Shown: in pieces, positions 35,388-46,034 of the stretch
Position numbering within the stretch: the first letter of the stretch is position 1
Layout: each line of letters begins with the position of its first letter
The notes under the pieces: generated by a model
Seen by the model: the letters and a program-made list of their open reading frames with translations, nothing else
Database searches by the model: none
What the model was told of the DNA's origin: nothing
Program-made: the position numbers and the translations under genes
NCBI RefSeq assembly: GCF_001083785.1
Contig: NZ_LAVL01000029.1
Span: forward strand, 1-64,000
Reading direction: 5' to 3'
DNA: 64,000 bases
Origin: Nonomuraea sp. SBT364
Lineage (GTDB): Bacteria > Actinomycetota > Actinomycetes > Streptosporangiales > Streptosporangiaceae

Positions 35388-35403
35388 CATACCAACCGGT
35401 ATG
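35388..35403. promoter_or_regulatory. TetR operator-like dyad
   Basis: CATACC, four bases, GGTATG is a perfect dyad containing ACCGGTAT. It lies between the TetR gene's 3' end and the oxidoreductase start, in the promoter of the oxidoreductase-amidase operon. Confidence 0.6.
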
Positions 35404-35412
35404 TGGCCGGGA

Positions 35413-36090
35413 CTACGCCCGGAGCTCGTGCACCGCGGCGATGAAGTCCTTGGTGATCCCCCGCAGCCCCGGCAGGTGCGACAGCCCGACCAGCCGGTCC
35501 ACCAGCGGCACCGTCACCTCGATCAGCCGGTACGTGCGCGCGCAGCCGGGCGAGGCGTCGTGCACCCAGAACAGCACCATGCCCATGGACAGCAGCCAGA
35601 GCAGCTCGGGCAGTTCCTCGCGCAACTCGGCGTTCATCCGGTCACGCGCCCCCTCGACCACCTGCCGGTAGATCGCGATGGAGGCCTCGCGGGCCGGCGA
35701 CGACTGCTCGCTGAACGGGCTCAGCGGGTTCGTCGGCTCGGCCGCGTGCTTGTAGAACTTGACCGCGAACTCGTGGTACGGCTCCGAGACGCGCACCCAC
35801 TCGCGCAGCACCCCGCTCAGCCGCCCGGCCAGCGTGAACTCGGTCGCGAGCAGCTCCCGGCAGGCCTGCTCGTGCTCGGTCTGGGCGCGGTCGTAGTACG
35901 CCTGGATCAACGCTTCCTTGCTCGCGAAGTAGTAGTAGGCGTTACCCACGGACACACCGGCCTCGGCGGCGATGGCGCGCATCGTCGTCGCTTCGAAGCC
36001 GCGCTCCCGGAACAGTCGCAAGGCCGTCTCGACGATGACCTCTCGAGTGCTCTCCGATCCTCGGTTTCGGGCTTCGGACACGTTCGTCAC
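35413..36090 (-). CDS. TetR family transcriptional regulator
   Basis: A 225-residue regulator. The HTH reads GFEATTMRAIAAEAGVSVGN then AYYYFASKEA (about residues 32-60). A long helical ligand domain follows. Starts at GTG. It lies upstream of and in the same direction as the oxidoreductase-amidase operon, whose promoter carries a likely operator. Confidence 0.9.
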   Translation of the reverse strand: MTNVSEARNRGSESTREVIVETALRLFRERGFEATTMRAIAAEAGVSVGNAYYYFASKEALIQAYYDRAQTEHEQACRELLATEFTLAGRLSGVLREWVRVSEPYHEFAVKFYKHAAEPTNPLSPFSEQSSPAREASIAIYRQVVEGARDRMNAELREELPELLWLLSMGMVLFWVHDASPGCARTYRLIEVTVPLVDRLVGLSHLPGLRGITKDFIAAVHELRA

Positions 36091-36236
36091 TTTACGGCTT
36101 ATTGCCGGGTTAGGTCATGGAGCCGCACGGTGATCGCCGCCACAAGGCAAAAATCCCAGTGCGACAGGGGTTATCCACTGTGAACGGTGGGATTGATGGT
36201 TTCAGCGGAAGGGCTATTCCGCGAAAAGGCATCGAC

Positions 36237-37226
36237 ATGTGGATACGTAGGACAGTGCGGCTCCTCGTGGTCGCGCTCTTTGGTATCGAGATCTCCATCA
36301 TCGCGATGGCGTCTGCGGCCTCGGCCGCCCCCAGGACGCCGGCGGACGAGCCACGCCAGGCTCCGGACCCGGTCATCCGGGTCTACGAAGCCGGCGACAT
36401 GTACAACGCCCCTCGCTGGTACTCCATGCTCGAGAAGACGGCGGCGAGCCTGGAGCGGGCCTACCACGCCCAGCTCGGCTCCATCCACGAGGTGGAGCGT
36501 CTGCGCAGGCTTCGCGAGACCCGCGATCACGACGGCAGGTCCGGCGACCCGTACCGGCCCACCGGCCTACGGGAGCCCGCCGACCCGCGGGAACCCGCGG
36601 ACCCGCGCGAGCCCACCGGCCCGCGCGAGACCGACGACCTCCGGGAGCCCGGCGACGAGCGCGAGTTCCGCGAGCTGTATCTACGGCGCTTCGACGTCGG
36701 CCAAGCCGAGCAGACCGAGCAAGCCGAGCGGTCCGAGCCGCGGGCCCGCGGGGGCAAGGAGGCCGGGGCGAACGCCAAGCGGCACCGCCGCCACGCGGTC
36801 GACCTGCACCGCGCCCGCCCCAGGCACGCCACCGTGCACCTGTCGCACGCGAACGCGGCCGACTGGCTCAAGGACGCGGGCCTGCGCTGGAAGTCGACGG
36901 GCAACTGCACGAGCAAGCACCTGCGTCACTGCACCTCGCTCGACTCGGTACGCACCCGCACGGTCGCCAAGGCCGTGGAGCTCAAGCGGCGCAGCCGGTG
37001 CCCGATCATGGTGACGGGAGGCACGGAGACGGGCCACGCCTCCGGCCGGTTCAGCCACGGCAACGGCTACAAGCTCGACATCTCACACAACCAGTGCATC
37101 GACCGGTACATCACCAAAAACCATGACCGGACGGGCATGCGCGGCGATGGCGCCACCCTCTACCGCTCGGCGTCAGGCGACGTCTACGCCGACGAGGGCG
37201 ACCACTGGGACATCCTGTTCCGGTGA
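36237..37226 (+). CDS. Secreted M15-like peptidase with low-complexity linker
   Basis: A 329-residue protein. The signal peptide covers about residues 1-27 (WIRRTVRLLVVALFG, then SAASAAP). A coiled, charged region with PREPAD/PREPTG hexapeptide repeats (about 105-135) and a Glu-rich stretch follows. The C-terminal domain has GTETGHASGRFSHGNGYKLD and EGDHWDILF, the H...D...HWD pattern of zinc D-Ala-type M15 peptidases, with a four-Cys core. It may cut peptidoglycan stem peptides. AAAAGG lies before the ATG at 36237. Confidence 0.72.
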   Translation: MWIRRTVRLLVVALFGIEISIIAMASAASAAPRTPADEPRQAPDPVIRVYEAGDMYNAPRWYSMLEKTAASLERAYHAQLGSIHEVERLRRLRETRDHDGRSGDPYRPTGLREPADPREPADPREPTGPRETDDLREPGDEREFRELYLRRFDVGQAEQTEQAERSEPRARGGKEAGANAKRHRRHAVDLHRARPRHATVHLSHANAADWLKDAGLRWKSTGNCTSKHLRHCTSLDSVRTRTVAKAVELKRRSRCPIMVTGGTETGHASGRFSHGNGYKLDISHNQCIDRYITKNHDRTGMRGDGATLYRSASGDVYADEGDHWDILFR

Positions 37227-37245
37227 CAGGGCCGGCTCCGTCCAC

Positions 37246-37317
37246 CGCCCGGTGGACAGAGCCCGCCCGGTGGACAGAGCCCGCCCGGTGGACAGAGCCC
37301 GCCCGGTGGACAGAGCC
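37246..37317. repeat. 18-bp tandem repeat, four copies
   Basis: The unit cgcccggtggacagagcc is repeated four times without a mismatch between the convergent peptidase and asd genes. The first copy is preceded by its own complement, giving a GTCCACC-GCCC-GGTGGAC hairpin (37240-37257) that may terminate transcription. Confidence 0.85.
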
Positions 37318-37328
37318 CGCCCGCTTCG

Positions 37329-38383
37329 TCAGAACTCCGAGGCGACCAGCTCGGCGATCTCCGCCGCGTTCAGCGCGGCACCCTTGCGCAGGTTGTCACC
37401 GCACACGAACAGATCCAGCGTGTTGGGGAAGTCGATCGCCTGGCGCACCCGGCCCACGTACGTCGGGTCGGTGCCCACCACGTCGGCGGGGGTCGGGTAG
37501 ACGCCGTTGGCCGGGTCGTCCATGAGGACCACCGTCGGCGCCGCGCCCAGCACCCGGTGCGCGCCGGCAACCGTGATCTCGCGCGCGAACCGCGCGTGCA
37601 CGGCCAGCGAGTGCGTGGTGATCACCGGCACCCGGACACAGGTCGCCGAGACCTTCAGGTCGGGGATGCCGAGGATCTTGCGCGACTCGTTGCGCAGCTT
37701 GAGCTCCTCGGACGCCCATCCGCCGTCCTTGTACGAGCCCGCCCACGGCACCACGTTGAACGCGATCGGCGCCGGGAACGGCGAGTCGTCGGGCAGCTTG
37801 TTGGCCAGCGCCTTGCGCACGTCACCGGCCACCTGACCGATCGACCGGTCGCCGGCCAGCGCCTCGACCTCGTCGTAGAGCCGCGCCGAGCCCGCCACGC
37901 CCGCACCGGACACCGCCTGGTAGGAGGCGACGACCAGCTCGGTCAGGGTGTATTCGGCGTGCAGCGCGCCCATGGCCGTCATCATCGACAGCGTGGTGCA
38001 GTTGGGCGTGGAGATGATGTTGCGCGGCCGCTCGCGCACGTCGAGCGGGTTGACCTCCGGCACCACCAGCGGGACGTCGGGCTCCATCCGGAACGTGCCG
38101 GACTTGTCGATCGCTATCGCGCCACGCTCGGCCGCGATCGGCACCCACACGGCCGACACCTCGTCGGGCACGTCGAAGATGGCGATGTCGATGCCGTCGA
38201 ACACCTCGGGCGCCAGCGCCTGCACGACGACGTCCTCGCCGCGCACCTGGAGCACCTTGCCGGCCGAGCGCGGGGAGGCCACCAGGCGCACCTCGCCCCA
38301 GATGTCGTCACGCGTGGAGACGATGTCCCGCATGACGGTGCCGACGGCTCCGGTGGCCCCGATCAGGGCGAGATTGGGCCTGC

Positions 38384-38387
<4 letters not shown>
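37329..38387 (-). CDS. asd: Aspartate-semialdehyde dehydrogenase
   Basis: A 352-residue enzyme reducing aspartyl phosphate to the semialdehyde in the lysine/threonine/methionine/DAP pathway. [11 protein letters not shown] near the N-terminus binds NADP, and [12 protein letters not shown] near 130 has the catalytic Cys. Its ATG overlaps the ask stop (ATGA), giving the usual ask-asd operon. Confidence 0.96.
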
Positions 38388-39658
<1,271 letters not shown>

Positions 39659-39744
39659 GAGAGTCTCCCGGTCTGGACTGTGAAGTGCCAGTCTACTTGG
39701 GGCCTCTCATGCCACTGATGGCTCAACCACTATGTGGACACCCG

Positions 39745-40275
39745 TCAGACGGTCGTGGCCTCCTCGGCCACGTCGAGCCGCGAATGCGCGGCCAGAGCCT
39801 GCAGCGCGCGCATGGCCGCGCCCGCGTGGTTGCCCCAGGTGTTGAAGTAGGAGTATTGCCACCACCACAGCGCCTCGTGCGGCCGCCCCGCCTGATAGTG
39901 GCGCAGCCCGTGGATGAGATCGGCGGCGACCGCGGTCAGGTCGTCGGAGAGCCGGTAGGGCGTGACCGCCGTGTCCTTGTACGGGTCGAACACCTCGGCG
40001 TAGTCGTCGACCGGGCCGAGCCGCTCGGCCAGCGCCGTGCGCACCCCGTCGATGTCGGGGTCCTCGCTCAGCGGCGGCTCGTAGTTGCCCGACAGGATCA
40101 CGTCGCGGTTGGCGCCGAGCTTGGCGCCCGCCAGGCTCACCTGCGCGACCTCGACCAGGAGCAGCGACCAGATGGCGTCGCCGCCCTCGCCGCCGGCGAC
40201 TCTCGCCAGGCCGTCCACATAGTTGCTCGCGTGGCCGGCGATCTCCTCCGCCAGGGCGTTCCACTCGTCAGACAT
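39745..40275 (-). CDS. DUF5063 domain-containing protein
   Basis: A 176-residue soluble protein with the conserved [22 protein letters not shown] segment in parts near residues 137-158. The gene is widely found next to recR in actinobacteria, but its function is unknown. It overlaps the recR stop by eight bases and is in that operon. Confidence 0.88.
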   Translation of the reverse strand: MSDEWNALAEEIAGHASNYVDGLARVAGGEGGDAIWSLLLVEVAQVSLAGAKLGANRDVILSGNYEPPLSEDPDIDGVRTALAERLGPVDDYAEVFDPYKDTAVTPYRLSDDLTAVAADLIHGLRHYQAGRPHEALWWWQYSYFNTWGNHAGAAMRALQALAAHSRLDVAEEATTV

Positions 40276-40867
40276 CCAGCAGCCTCCGTCCTTCGAACGC
40301 GCGGCCCAAGGTCACCTCGTCGGCGTACTCGAGGTCACCGCCCACAGGCAGACCGCTGGCCAGTCGTGTCACTTTCACACCCATCGGCTTGACCAGACGG
40401 GCGAGGTAGGTCGCCGTCGCCTCACCCTCGAGATTGGGGTCGGTGGCGATGATGAGCTCGGTCACCCGGCCGTCGGCCAGCCGGGTCATGAGCTCACGGA
40501 TGCGCAGGTCGTCGGGGCCGACGCCGTCGATCGGGCTGATCGCCCCGCCGAGCACGTGGTAGGTGCCGCGGAACTCGCGCGTCTTCTCGATCGCGACGAC
40601 GTCCTTCGACTCCTCGACCACGCAGATCACGTGCGTGTCGCGGCGCGGGTCGCGGCAGATGCGGCACTCCTCCTCGGAGGCCACGTTGCCGCACACCCGG
40701 CAGAACCGGACCTTCTCCTTGACCTCCAGGAGCGCGTGCGCCAACCGCTTGACGTCGGCCGGATCGGCCGCCAGCAGGTGGAAGGCGATCCGCTGCGCGC
40801 TCTTGGGACCGACGCCGGGGAGCAGGCCGAGCTCGTCGATCAGGTTCTGGACGACCCCTTCGTACAT
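40268..40867 (-). CDS. recR: Recombination protein RecR
   Basis: A 199-residue recombination mediator for the RecF pathway. N-terminal helix-hairpin-helix [13 protein letters not shown], zinc finger CRVCG...CRIC and a TOPRIM domain from about 80 are in order. Lies three bases after ybaB and overlaps DUF5063. Confidence 0.97.
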   Translation of the reverse strand: MYEGVVQNLIDELGLLPGVGPKSAQRIAFHLLAADPADVKRLAHALLEVKEKVRFCRVCGNVASEEECRICRDPRRDTHVICVVEESKDVVAIEKTREFRGTYHVLGGAISPIDGVGPDDLRIRELMTRLADGRVTELIIATDPNLEGEATATYLARLVKPMGVKVTRLASGLPVGGDLEYADEVTLGRAFEGRRLLDV

Positions 40868-40870
40868 CGC

Positions 40871-41221
40871 CTAGAACCCCGGCAACTGGCCGAGGCCGCC
40901 GCCACCCAGCCCCTGGGCCAGCGGGCCCAGCTTCTCCTGCTGCAGGTCGGCGGCCGCCCTGATGGCGTCGCGCACGGCGGCGATCACCAGATCGGCGATC
41001 GTGTCGGCCGTGTCCTGCGGATCCGCGGCGTCGATCACGCTCGGATCGATCTTGAGCTCGAGCAGCTCGCCCGAACCGTTGACGACGGCCGTGACCATGC
41101 CGCCGCCGGCCGAGCCCTCGATCTGCGCGTCGTTGAGCTCCTGCTGGGCGCTCACAAGCTGCTGCTGCATGAGCTGGGCCTGCTCCAGCAGCTGCTGCAG
41201 GTTGACATCCCCTGGGTTCAC
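40871..41221 (-). CDS. YbaB/EbfC nucleoid-associated protein
   Basis: A 116-residue DNA-binding protein. [13 protein letters not shown] near residue 9 and [12 protein letters not shown] near 65 are YbaB signatures. GTG start at 41219-41221. It normally follows dnaX; here a GAF regulator gene lies between. Confidence 0.93.
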   Translation of the reverse strand: MNPGDVNLQQLLEQAQLMQQQLVSAQQELNDAQIEGSAGGGMVTAVVNGSGELLELKIDPSVIDAADPQDTADTIADLVIAAVRDAIRAAADLQQEKLGPLAQGLGGGGLGQLPGF

Positions 41222-41535
41222 CGTCGTGCGCTCCTCGTGGCTCCGCGTTCTTGACTGCCACGAGCCTACGGTGTTTGGGCGCGGTCATGTACTGGCGGGC
41301 ATACAGGTGTTTCGCGCCCCTGCCTCATTCTGGCCGGATCCCGGCCCCCCTCCAGTGTCCGGGACCCGGCCATCACACCGGCCGGAGCGGCCGCACCATG
41401 CCGGTGCGTCGTCAGAGACCCTAGACTTCACCACGTTGCACACACGTTGCGATCGTTCAATCACTCTAAGCAATCCCCTGAACGGGTTGCGCCGGGAGCC
41501 CTGTACAACGGATGCTCGCCTAAGGGGCTGATTAC
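41222..41535. other. Divergent promoter region of ybaB and the GAF regulator
   Basis: This 314-bp gap serves two divergent genes. It contains a direct repeat ACGTTGC at 41433-41439 and 41444-41450 (11-bp period) that could bind the GAF regulator. TTGCGA within the second copy may act as a -35 for the regulator. A CGTGGC/GCCACG dyad lies just upstream of ybaB. No gene is seen. Confidence 0.45.
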
Positions 41536-42978
41536 ATGGAGTGGCCGATGAGTTACGCTCACTTGAACGCATACTCCCGTCGTCTGCGCGCGGCGCACGA
41601 CAGCATCAGCGCGGACGAGGTGACGCCCGTCGAGCCGCGCGGGATGATCGGAGCCTCCTGGCGGCGCTCCCTCGACGCCGGCATCGACCTCGACGCCACC
41701 GCCGCCCCCCTGGCGTTCGACACCGCGACGATGAAGGACATCCGCGCCTCGCACCCGCTCCAGCCCCTGCTCTCGCTCCTGGCCCAGACGCTGGGCCGCT
41801 CGGCCGACGAGAGCGAGCACATCGTCCTGGTGACCGACGCCGAAGGCCGGGTCCTGTGGCGCGAGGGCCACGCCGCCACCCTGCGCCGCGCCGACCAGGT
41901 CGGGCTCGCCGCCGGTCACCACTGGGGCGAGAACGCCGTCGGCACCAACGGCATCGGCACGGCCCTGGCCCTGCGCCGGCCCGTGCACGTCTACTCCGAG
42001 GAACACCTGATGCGCGTGCTGCACGTCTGGTCGTGCAGCGCCGCCCCGATCATCGACCCCGACACCGGCCAGATCCTCGGCTGCGTCGACATCAGCGGCA
42101 CCGCGCCCAGCCTCCACCCGGCCACGATCGCCCTCGTCGGCGCGGCGGCCAAGCTCGCCGAGACCCAGCTCGCCCTGCGCATGCACGAGCGCGACGACGT
42201 GCTGCGCCGCCGCTACGAGGGGCTGCGCGCCCGCTCCACGATCCTGCTGTCCCCCACCGGCCGGGTCATCGCCGGCGACCCCTCCGGCCATCTCGGCTCG
42301 CGCGTCACGCTGCCCTCCACCGGCGACCGGATGATCCTGCGCGACGGCCGCGTAGCCGTCCTGGAGCCCTTCTCCGGCGGCTACCTCCTGCGCGCCACCC
42401 CCACCGTCAGCGCCTCCCCCCTGGGCCTCGCGCTGCTCGGCGACGGCACCCCGACCGCCGTCGTCAACGGCCGCAAGCTCCCGCTCTCCCTGCGGCACGC
42501 CGAGATCCTCGCGCTCCTCGCGCTCCACCCCCGCGGCCTGTCCGCCGACCAGCTCTCCTTCCACCTGTACGGCGACGCGGGCAACCCCGTCACCATCAGG
42601 GCCGAGGTGCACCGCCTGCGCGCCCAGCTCGGCGCGATCGTCGAGGCCAAGCCCTACCGGCTGACCTCACCCGTGGACGCCGACTTCCTGGAGCTGCGCC
42701 GCCTGCTGTCGGCCAACGACCCGGCGGCCCTGGCCCGCGCCTACGCCGGGCCGCTCCTGCCGCGCTCGGAGTCGCCCGAGATCCGCCGCGCCCGTGACGA
42801 GCTCGAAGTGCAGGTCCGCTCCACGATCCTGCGTCACGGCACCCCCCAGGACCTGTGGGCCTACGCCCAGACGGAGAGCGGCCGCGACGACTACCAGGTC
42901 CTCGAACGCATCACCAGGGCGCTCCCGCCGGGCGACCCCCGCGCCGCCGCCGCCCACGCCCGCCTCCGCACCGCCTGA
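41536..42978 (+). CDS. GAF-domain transcriptional regulator, AcoR-like N-terminus
   Basis: A 480-residue regulator. A GAF domain covers about residues 75-215 (VLVTDAEGRVLWREG; NAVGTNGIGTAL as in acetoin-type activators). No sigma-54 AAA domain is present. The C-terminal part contains a winged-helix-like segment near 325-375 (LSLRHAEILALLALHPRGLS). AAGGGG is eight bases before the ATG. It is divergent from ybaB and convergent with dnaX, and looks inserted into that conserved cluster. Confidence 0.75.
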   Translation: MEWPMSYAHLNAYSRRLRAAHDSISADEVTPVEPRGMIGASWRRSLDAGIDLDATAAPLAFDTATMKDIRASHPLQPLLSLLAQTLGRSADESEHIVLVTDAEGRVLWREGHAATLRRADQVGLAAGHHWGENAVGTNGIGTALALRRPVHVYSEEHLMRVLHVWSCSAAPIIDPDTGQILGCVDISGTAPSLHPATIALVGAAAKLAETQLALRMHERDDVLRRRYEGLRARSTILLSPTGRVIAGDPSGHLGSRVTLPSTGDRMILRDGRVAVLEPFSGGYLLRATPTVSASPLGLALLGDGTPTAVVNGRKLPLSLRHAEILALLALHPRGLSADQLSFHLYGDAGNPVTIRAEVHRLRAQLGAIVEAKPYRLTSPVDADFLELRRLLSANDPAALARAYAGPLLPRSESPEIRRARDELEVQVRSTILRHGTPQDLWAYAQTESGRDDYQVLERITRALPPGDPRAAAAHARLRTA

Positions 42979-43016
42979 TCGCCGCGTACGGCCCGTCCCA
43001 CGGGTGAGGTGGGGGG

Positions 43017-45671
43017 TCAGGTGTGGTCGATCTCGCCGATCACCTGGGCGCCCAGCTCGCGCTGGAGGAGGGCCATGCCCGAGACGGCGTCCACGTCGGC
43101 GTCCGCGTCGTTCAGCGGATCGACGTCCTCCGTCTCCGAGGTCTTGCCGCGGCCCGGCACCGCCTCCGGCCACCCCGACGTCGCGCCCTGCCGGGCCCCC
43201 GACCGGGCGCCTGCGCGGGGCCCCGCCTGGGCTGCCGCCCTGGCCGCGGAACGGGCCGCCGCCAGCCCGGCGCCCACCGCACCGCCCGACGCGCCGCCCG
43301 ACGCCCGCCCGGAAGCCGTCCGGGTGGGATCGGGCGTGGGAGGCGAGCCCGGCCCCGGGTCGTCGGGGGCCGACGGCCATGACTCGTCCGTCGTCCTCGG
43401 CCCGCCCGCCGTCCCGTCCGGCGCGGCGTCCTGCTGAACGGACCCCGCGTCCTGCGGACCGTCCGCCGCCGCCCCGCTGCCCGACCGCGCGGCGGCGTCC
43501 CCGTACGAGCTCATCGAAGCGCCCGCGTGCGAGCCCGCGGGGCCACCGGGACGAGAGCCCGCAGCCCCCTCGGGACGCGCCCCCGCCGGCCCCGACGGGG
43601 GCCCCGAAAGCCCGCCCCGGGCGGCCGGGCCGCCGGCCTCCCCCTGCGCGGCCCCGGACGAGCCGGGACCGGCCTGCTGTACGTCCGCCGCGCCGTTGGA
43701 CGTGGCGCCCTGCGGCCCGGAAGGACCGCCAGGATGAGAACCCGACGCACCCCCCGGGTGCGAGCCCGGCGCCCCTCCCGGGTGCGACCCGGACGCGCCA
43801 CCCGGGTGCGAGCCCGGCGCGTTACCCGGAGCGCCGCCGGGATGAGAGCCGCCCGGCTGGGGGCCGCGTGAGGCCGCCGGAGGCCCGCCGCCCACCACCG
43901 CCTCCACCCGCCACGTACCGCCCAGGACGTCGCCGAGCGCACCGGCCACCACGGCGTCCTTGCCGCCGCCGGTGAAGTTCTTCATCGCGCCGACCTGGGT
44001 GAAGCCGAGGGTGACCAGGTTGCCCTCGACGCCCACCACCTGGGCGTTGGTGCTCACGTTGGCCCACACCACGATGCTGCGCTGCTTGAGCGCCGCCAGC
44101 ACCGCGGGCCACTGCTGCTGGATCGCCCCGGCCCCACCGGCAACCGGCCCCCCCTGCCCGGACGAGGACTGCCCTGACGAGGACCCGGGCGTGGACCCGG
44201 GCGAGGACCCGGGCGTGGACTGCCCGGGGGCGGGCTGACCGGCGGTGGCCGGTTGGACGGGAGCGGGTTGCGGCGGCGAGCCGGGGCGTACGGTCTCGGG
44301 CCAGTCGTCGGCCGACGGCCGCGCCGCGTGCCCTTCGCCCGGTGCGGCACCCGGTGCGGCACCGCCATCCGGGGCAGCATGCCCTGCCCCGGCGGGTCCC
44401 CCGCCCTGCACCACAGCAGCGGGGCCGTGCGCGGCCACGCCCGGGGCCGCGTCGTGGACGGGCTCGCGTACCGGCGCGGCGGGGGCAGCTGAACGGGCGG
44501 CCATCTGGGCGACGGCGCCGCCGCGTTCGAGGCGCTCCAGCCGTGCGAGCAGGGCGACCTCCCCCTGGGAAGCCACGGGGAGCAGGACCCGGGCGCACAT
44601 CAGCTCCAGCAGGAGCCGGGGCGAGGTGGCGCCGCGCATCTCCGTGAGCCCGGCGTTGAAGATCTCGGCGGCGCGGGTGAGCTCGGCTGGCCCCATGGAC
44701 GCTGCCTGCTGGACGAGACGCTCCAGCTCGTCGGCGGGACGGTCGAGCAGGCCGCTGGAGGCCGCCTCCGGGACGTTGGCCAGGATGACCAGGTCGCGGA
44801 AGCGCTCCAGCAGGTCGGAGGCGAAGCGACGCGGGTCGTGGCCGCCCTCGACGACCCGGTTGACCGCCTGGAAGACCCGGCCGCCGTCGCGGTCGGCGAA
44901 CGCGGCCACGACGTCGTCGAGCAGGTCGCCGTCGGTGTAGCCGAGCAGCGAGACGGCCTTGGCGTAGGTGATGCCGTCGTCCTCGGCCCCGGCCAGGAGC
45001 TGGTCGAGGATGGACAGCGAGTCGCGGGCCGACCCGGCGCCGGCGCGGACGACGAGCGGCAGCGCGGTCGGCTCGAACGGGACGCTCTCGGAGCTGAGGA
45101 TCTCCTCCATCAGCGCGCGGAGGGTCGCGGGCGGCATCAGCCGGAACGGATAGTGGTGGGTACGCGACTTGATCGTGCCGATGACCTTTTCCGGCTCGGT
45201 CGTCGCGAAGATGAACTTCAGGTGCGGCGGCGGCTCCTCGACGAGCTTGAGCAGCGCGTTGAAACCCTCACGGGTCACCATGTGCGCCTCGTCGATGATG
45301 TAGATCTTGAAGCGCGCGGAGACCGGCGCGAAGAAGGCCCGCTCACGCAGGTCCCGGGCGTCGTCGACGCCACCGTGGGAAGCCGCGTCGATCTCGATCA
45401 CGTCGAGGTGGCCGGGGCCCGTCGGCGCCAGCGCGACACAGGACTCGCAGGTGCCGCACGGGTCGGGGGTCGGGCCCTTCTCACAGTTGAGCGAGCGGGC
45501 CAGGATGCGGGCGCTGGAGGTCTTGCCACAGCCGCGCGGGCCGCTGAAGAGGTAGGCGTGGTTGACTCGGCCGGTGCGCAGTGCCTGCCGCAGCGGGTCT
45601 GTGACGTGTTCCTGACCCTTGACCTCGGCGAAGGTCCCGGGCCGGTACTTGCGGTAAAGCGCAAGGCTCAT
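43017..45671 (-). CDS. dnaX: DNA polymerase III subunit gamma/tau
   Basis: An 884-residue clamp-loader subunit. Walker A GPRGCGKTSSARI near residue 45, zinc finger CEKGPTPDPCGTCESC, then sensor motifs and the lid domain to about 370. A long Pro/Gly-rich tail follows, including (S/A)GSHPGGA repeats near 640-690, and a conserved C-terminal end. The ATG at 45671 (MSLALYRKYRP) is the family start. The SRP RNA gene lies just upstream. Confidence 0.96.
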   Translation of the reverse strand: MSLALYRKYRPGTFAEVKGQEHVTDPLRQALRTGRVNHAYLFSGPRGCGKTSSARILARSLNCEKGPTPDPCGTCESCVALAPTGPGHLDVIEIDAASHGGVDDARDLRERAFFAPVSARFKIYIIDEAHMVTREGFNALLKLVEEPPPHLKFIFATTEPEKVIGTIKSRTHHYPFRLMPPATLRALMEEILSSESVPFEPTALPLVVRAGAGSARDSLSILDQLLAGAEDDGITYAKAVSLLGYTDGDLLDDVVAAFADRDGGRVFQAVNRVVEGGHDPRRFASDLLERFRDLVILANVPEAASSGLLDRPADELERLVQQAASMGPAELTRAAEIFNAGLTEMRGATSPRLLLELMCARVLLPVASQGEVALLARLERLERGGAVAQMAARSAAPAAPVREPVHDAAPGVAAHGPAAVVQGGGPAGAGHAAPDGGAAPGAAPGEGHAARPSADDWPETVRPGSPPQPAPVQPATAGQPAPGQSTPGSSPGSTPGSSSGQSSSGQGGPVAGGAGAIQQQWPAVLAALKQRSIVVWANVSTNAQVVGVEGNLVTLGFTQVGAMKNFTGGGKDAVVAGALGDVLGGTWRVEAVVGGGPPAASRGPQPGGSHPGGAPGNAPGSHPGGASGSHPGGAPGSHPGGASGSHPGGPSGPQGATSNGAADVQQAGPGSSGAAQGEAGGPAARGGLSGPPSGPAGARPEGAAGSRPGGPAGSHAGASMSSYGDAAARSGSGAAADGPQDAGSVQQDAAPDGTAGGPRTTDESWPSAPDDPGPGSPPTPDPTRTASGRASGGASGGAVGAGLAAARSAARAAAQAGPRAGARSGARQGATSGWPEAVPGRGKTSETEDVDPLNDADADVDAVSGMALLQRELGAQVIGEIDHT

Positions 45672-45709
45672 GCGACCATCCCGCCTGCGAGGGGCTCCTA
45701 ACGAAAAGA

Positions 45710-45795
45710 ACCCCTCGCACACCCGCCAGAGCCCGCTTATCCTTGCTGCCTTCCGGCCCTGGGGAGGTTCACAGGATGACGCCGCGCGAGGGGTC
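45710..45795 (-). ncRNA. ffs: Signal recognition particle 4.5S-type RNA
   Basis: About 86 nt with a terminal stem (CCCCTCGC...GCGAGGGG) and the conserved SRP apical loop GGCAGCAAGG / GGAAGGCAGCAAGG, which binds Ffh. It is located directly upstream of dnaX, the standard actinobacterial position. Confidence 0.88.
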
Positions 45796-45881
45796 CACGG
45801 ACAGTCTAGCGGGATGCGGCAGTGCTCGCTCCACGGAAATCGTGGTCTTCACACGCCAGGAAGTCCGGTAAGCTCGTCGGC

Positions 45882-45969
45882 GGAGGATTCGCCTAGTGGC
45901 CGAGGGCGCACGCTTGGAAAGCGTGTAAAGGGCAACCTTTCAGGGGTTCAAATCCCCTATCCTCCGCCA
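45882..45969 (+). tRNA. tRNA-Ser (GGA anticodon)
   Basis: An 88-nt class II tRNA with long variable arm. Acceptor GGAGGAT pairs with ATCCTCC, anticodon GGA at 45916-45918, T arm GGGGTTCAAATCCCC, discriminator G and an encoded CCA at 45967-45969. Its 3' end is the likely attachment site of the integrative element to the right. Confidence 0.95.
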
Positions 45970-45973
45970 GCTC

Positions 45974-46010
45974 AGAGGGGTCATGCCGCGATCAGCGGCA
46001 TGACCCCTCT
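45974..46010. terminator. Bidirectional hairpin between tRNA-Ser and the integrase gene
   Basis: A perfect 16-bp stem (AGAGGGGTCATGCCGC with its complement) and a five-base loop lie between the tRNA and the convergent integrase stop at 46035. Confidence 0.85.
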
Positions 46011-46034
46011 TGACGTTCCGTCTCATTTTCCGTC

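Noticed and set aside
36117..36236. Upstream extension of the secreted peptidase
   Set aside because: It lacks signal-peptide character; the ATG at 36237 gives the signal peptide and has AAAAGG before it.
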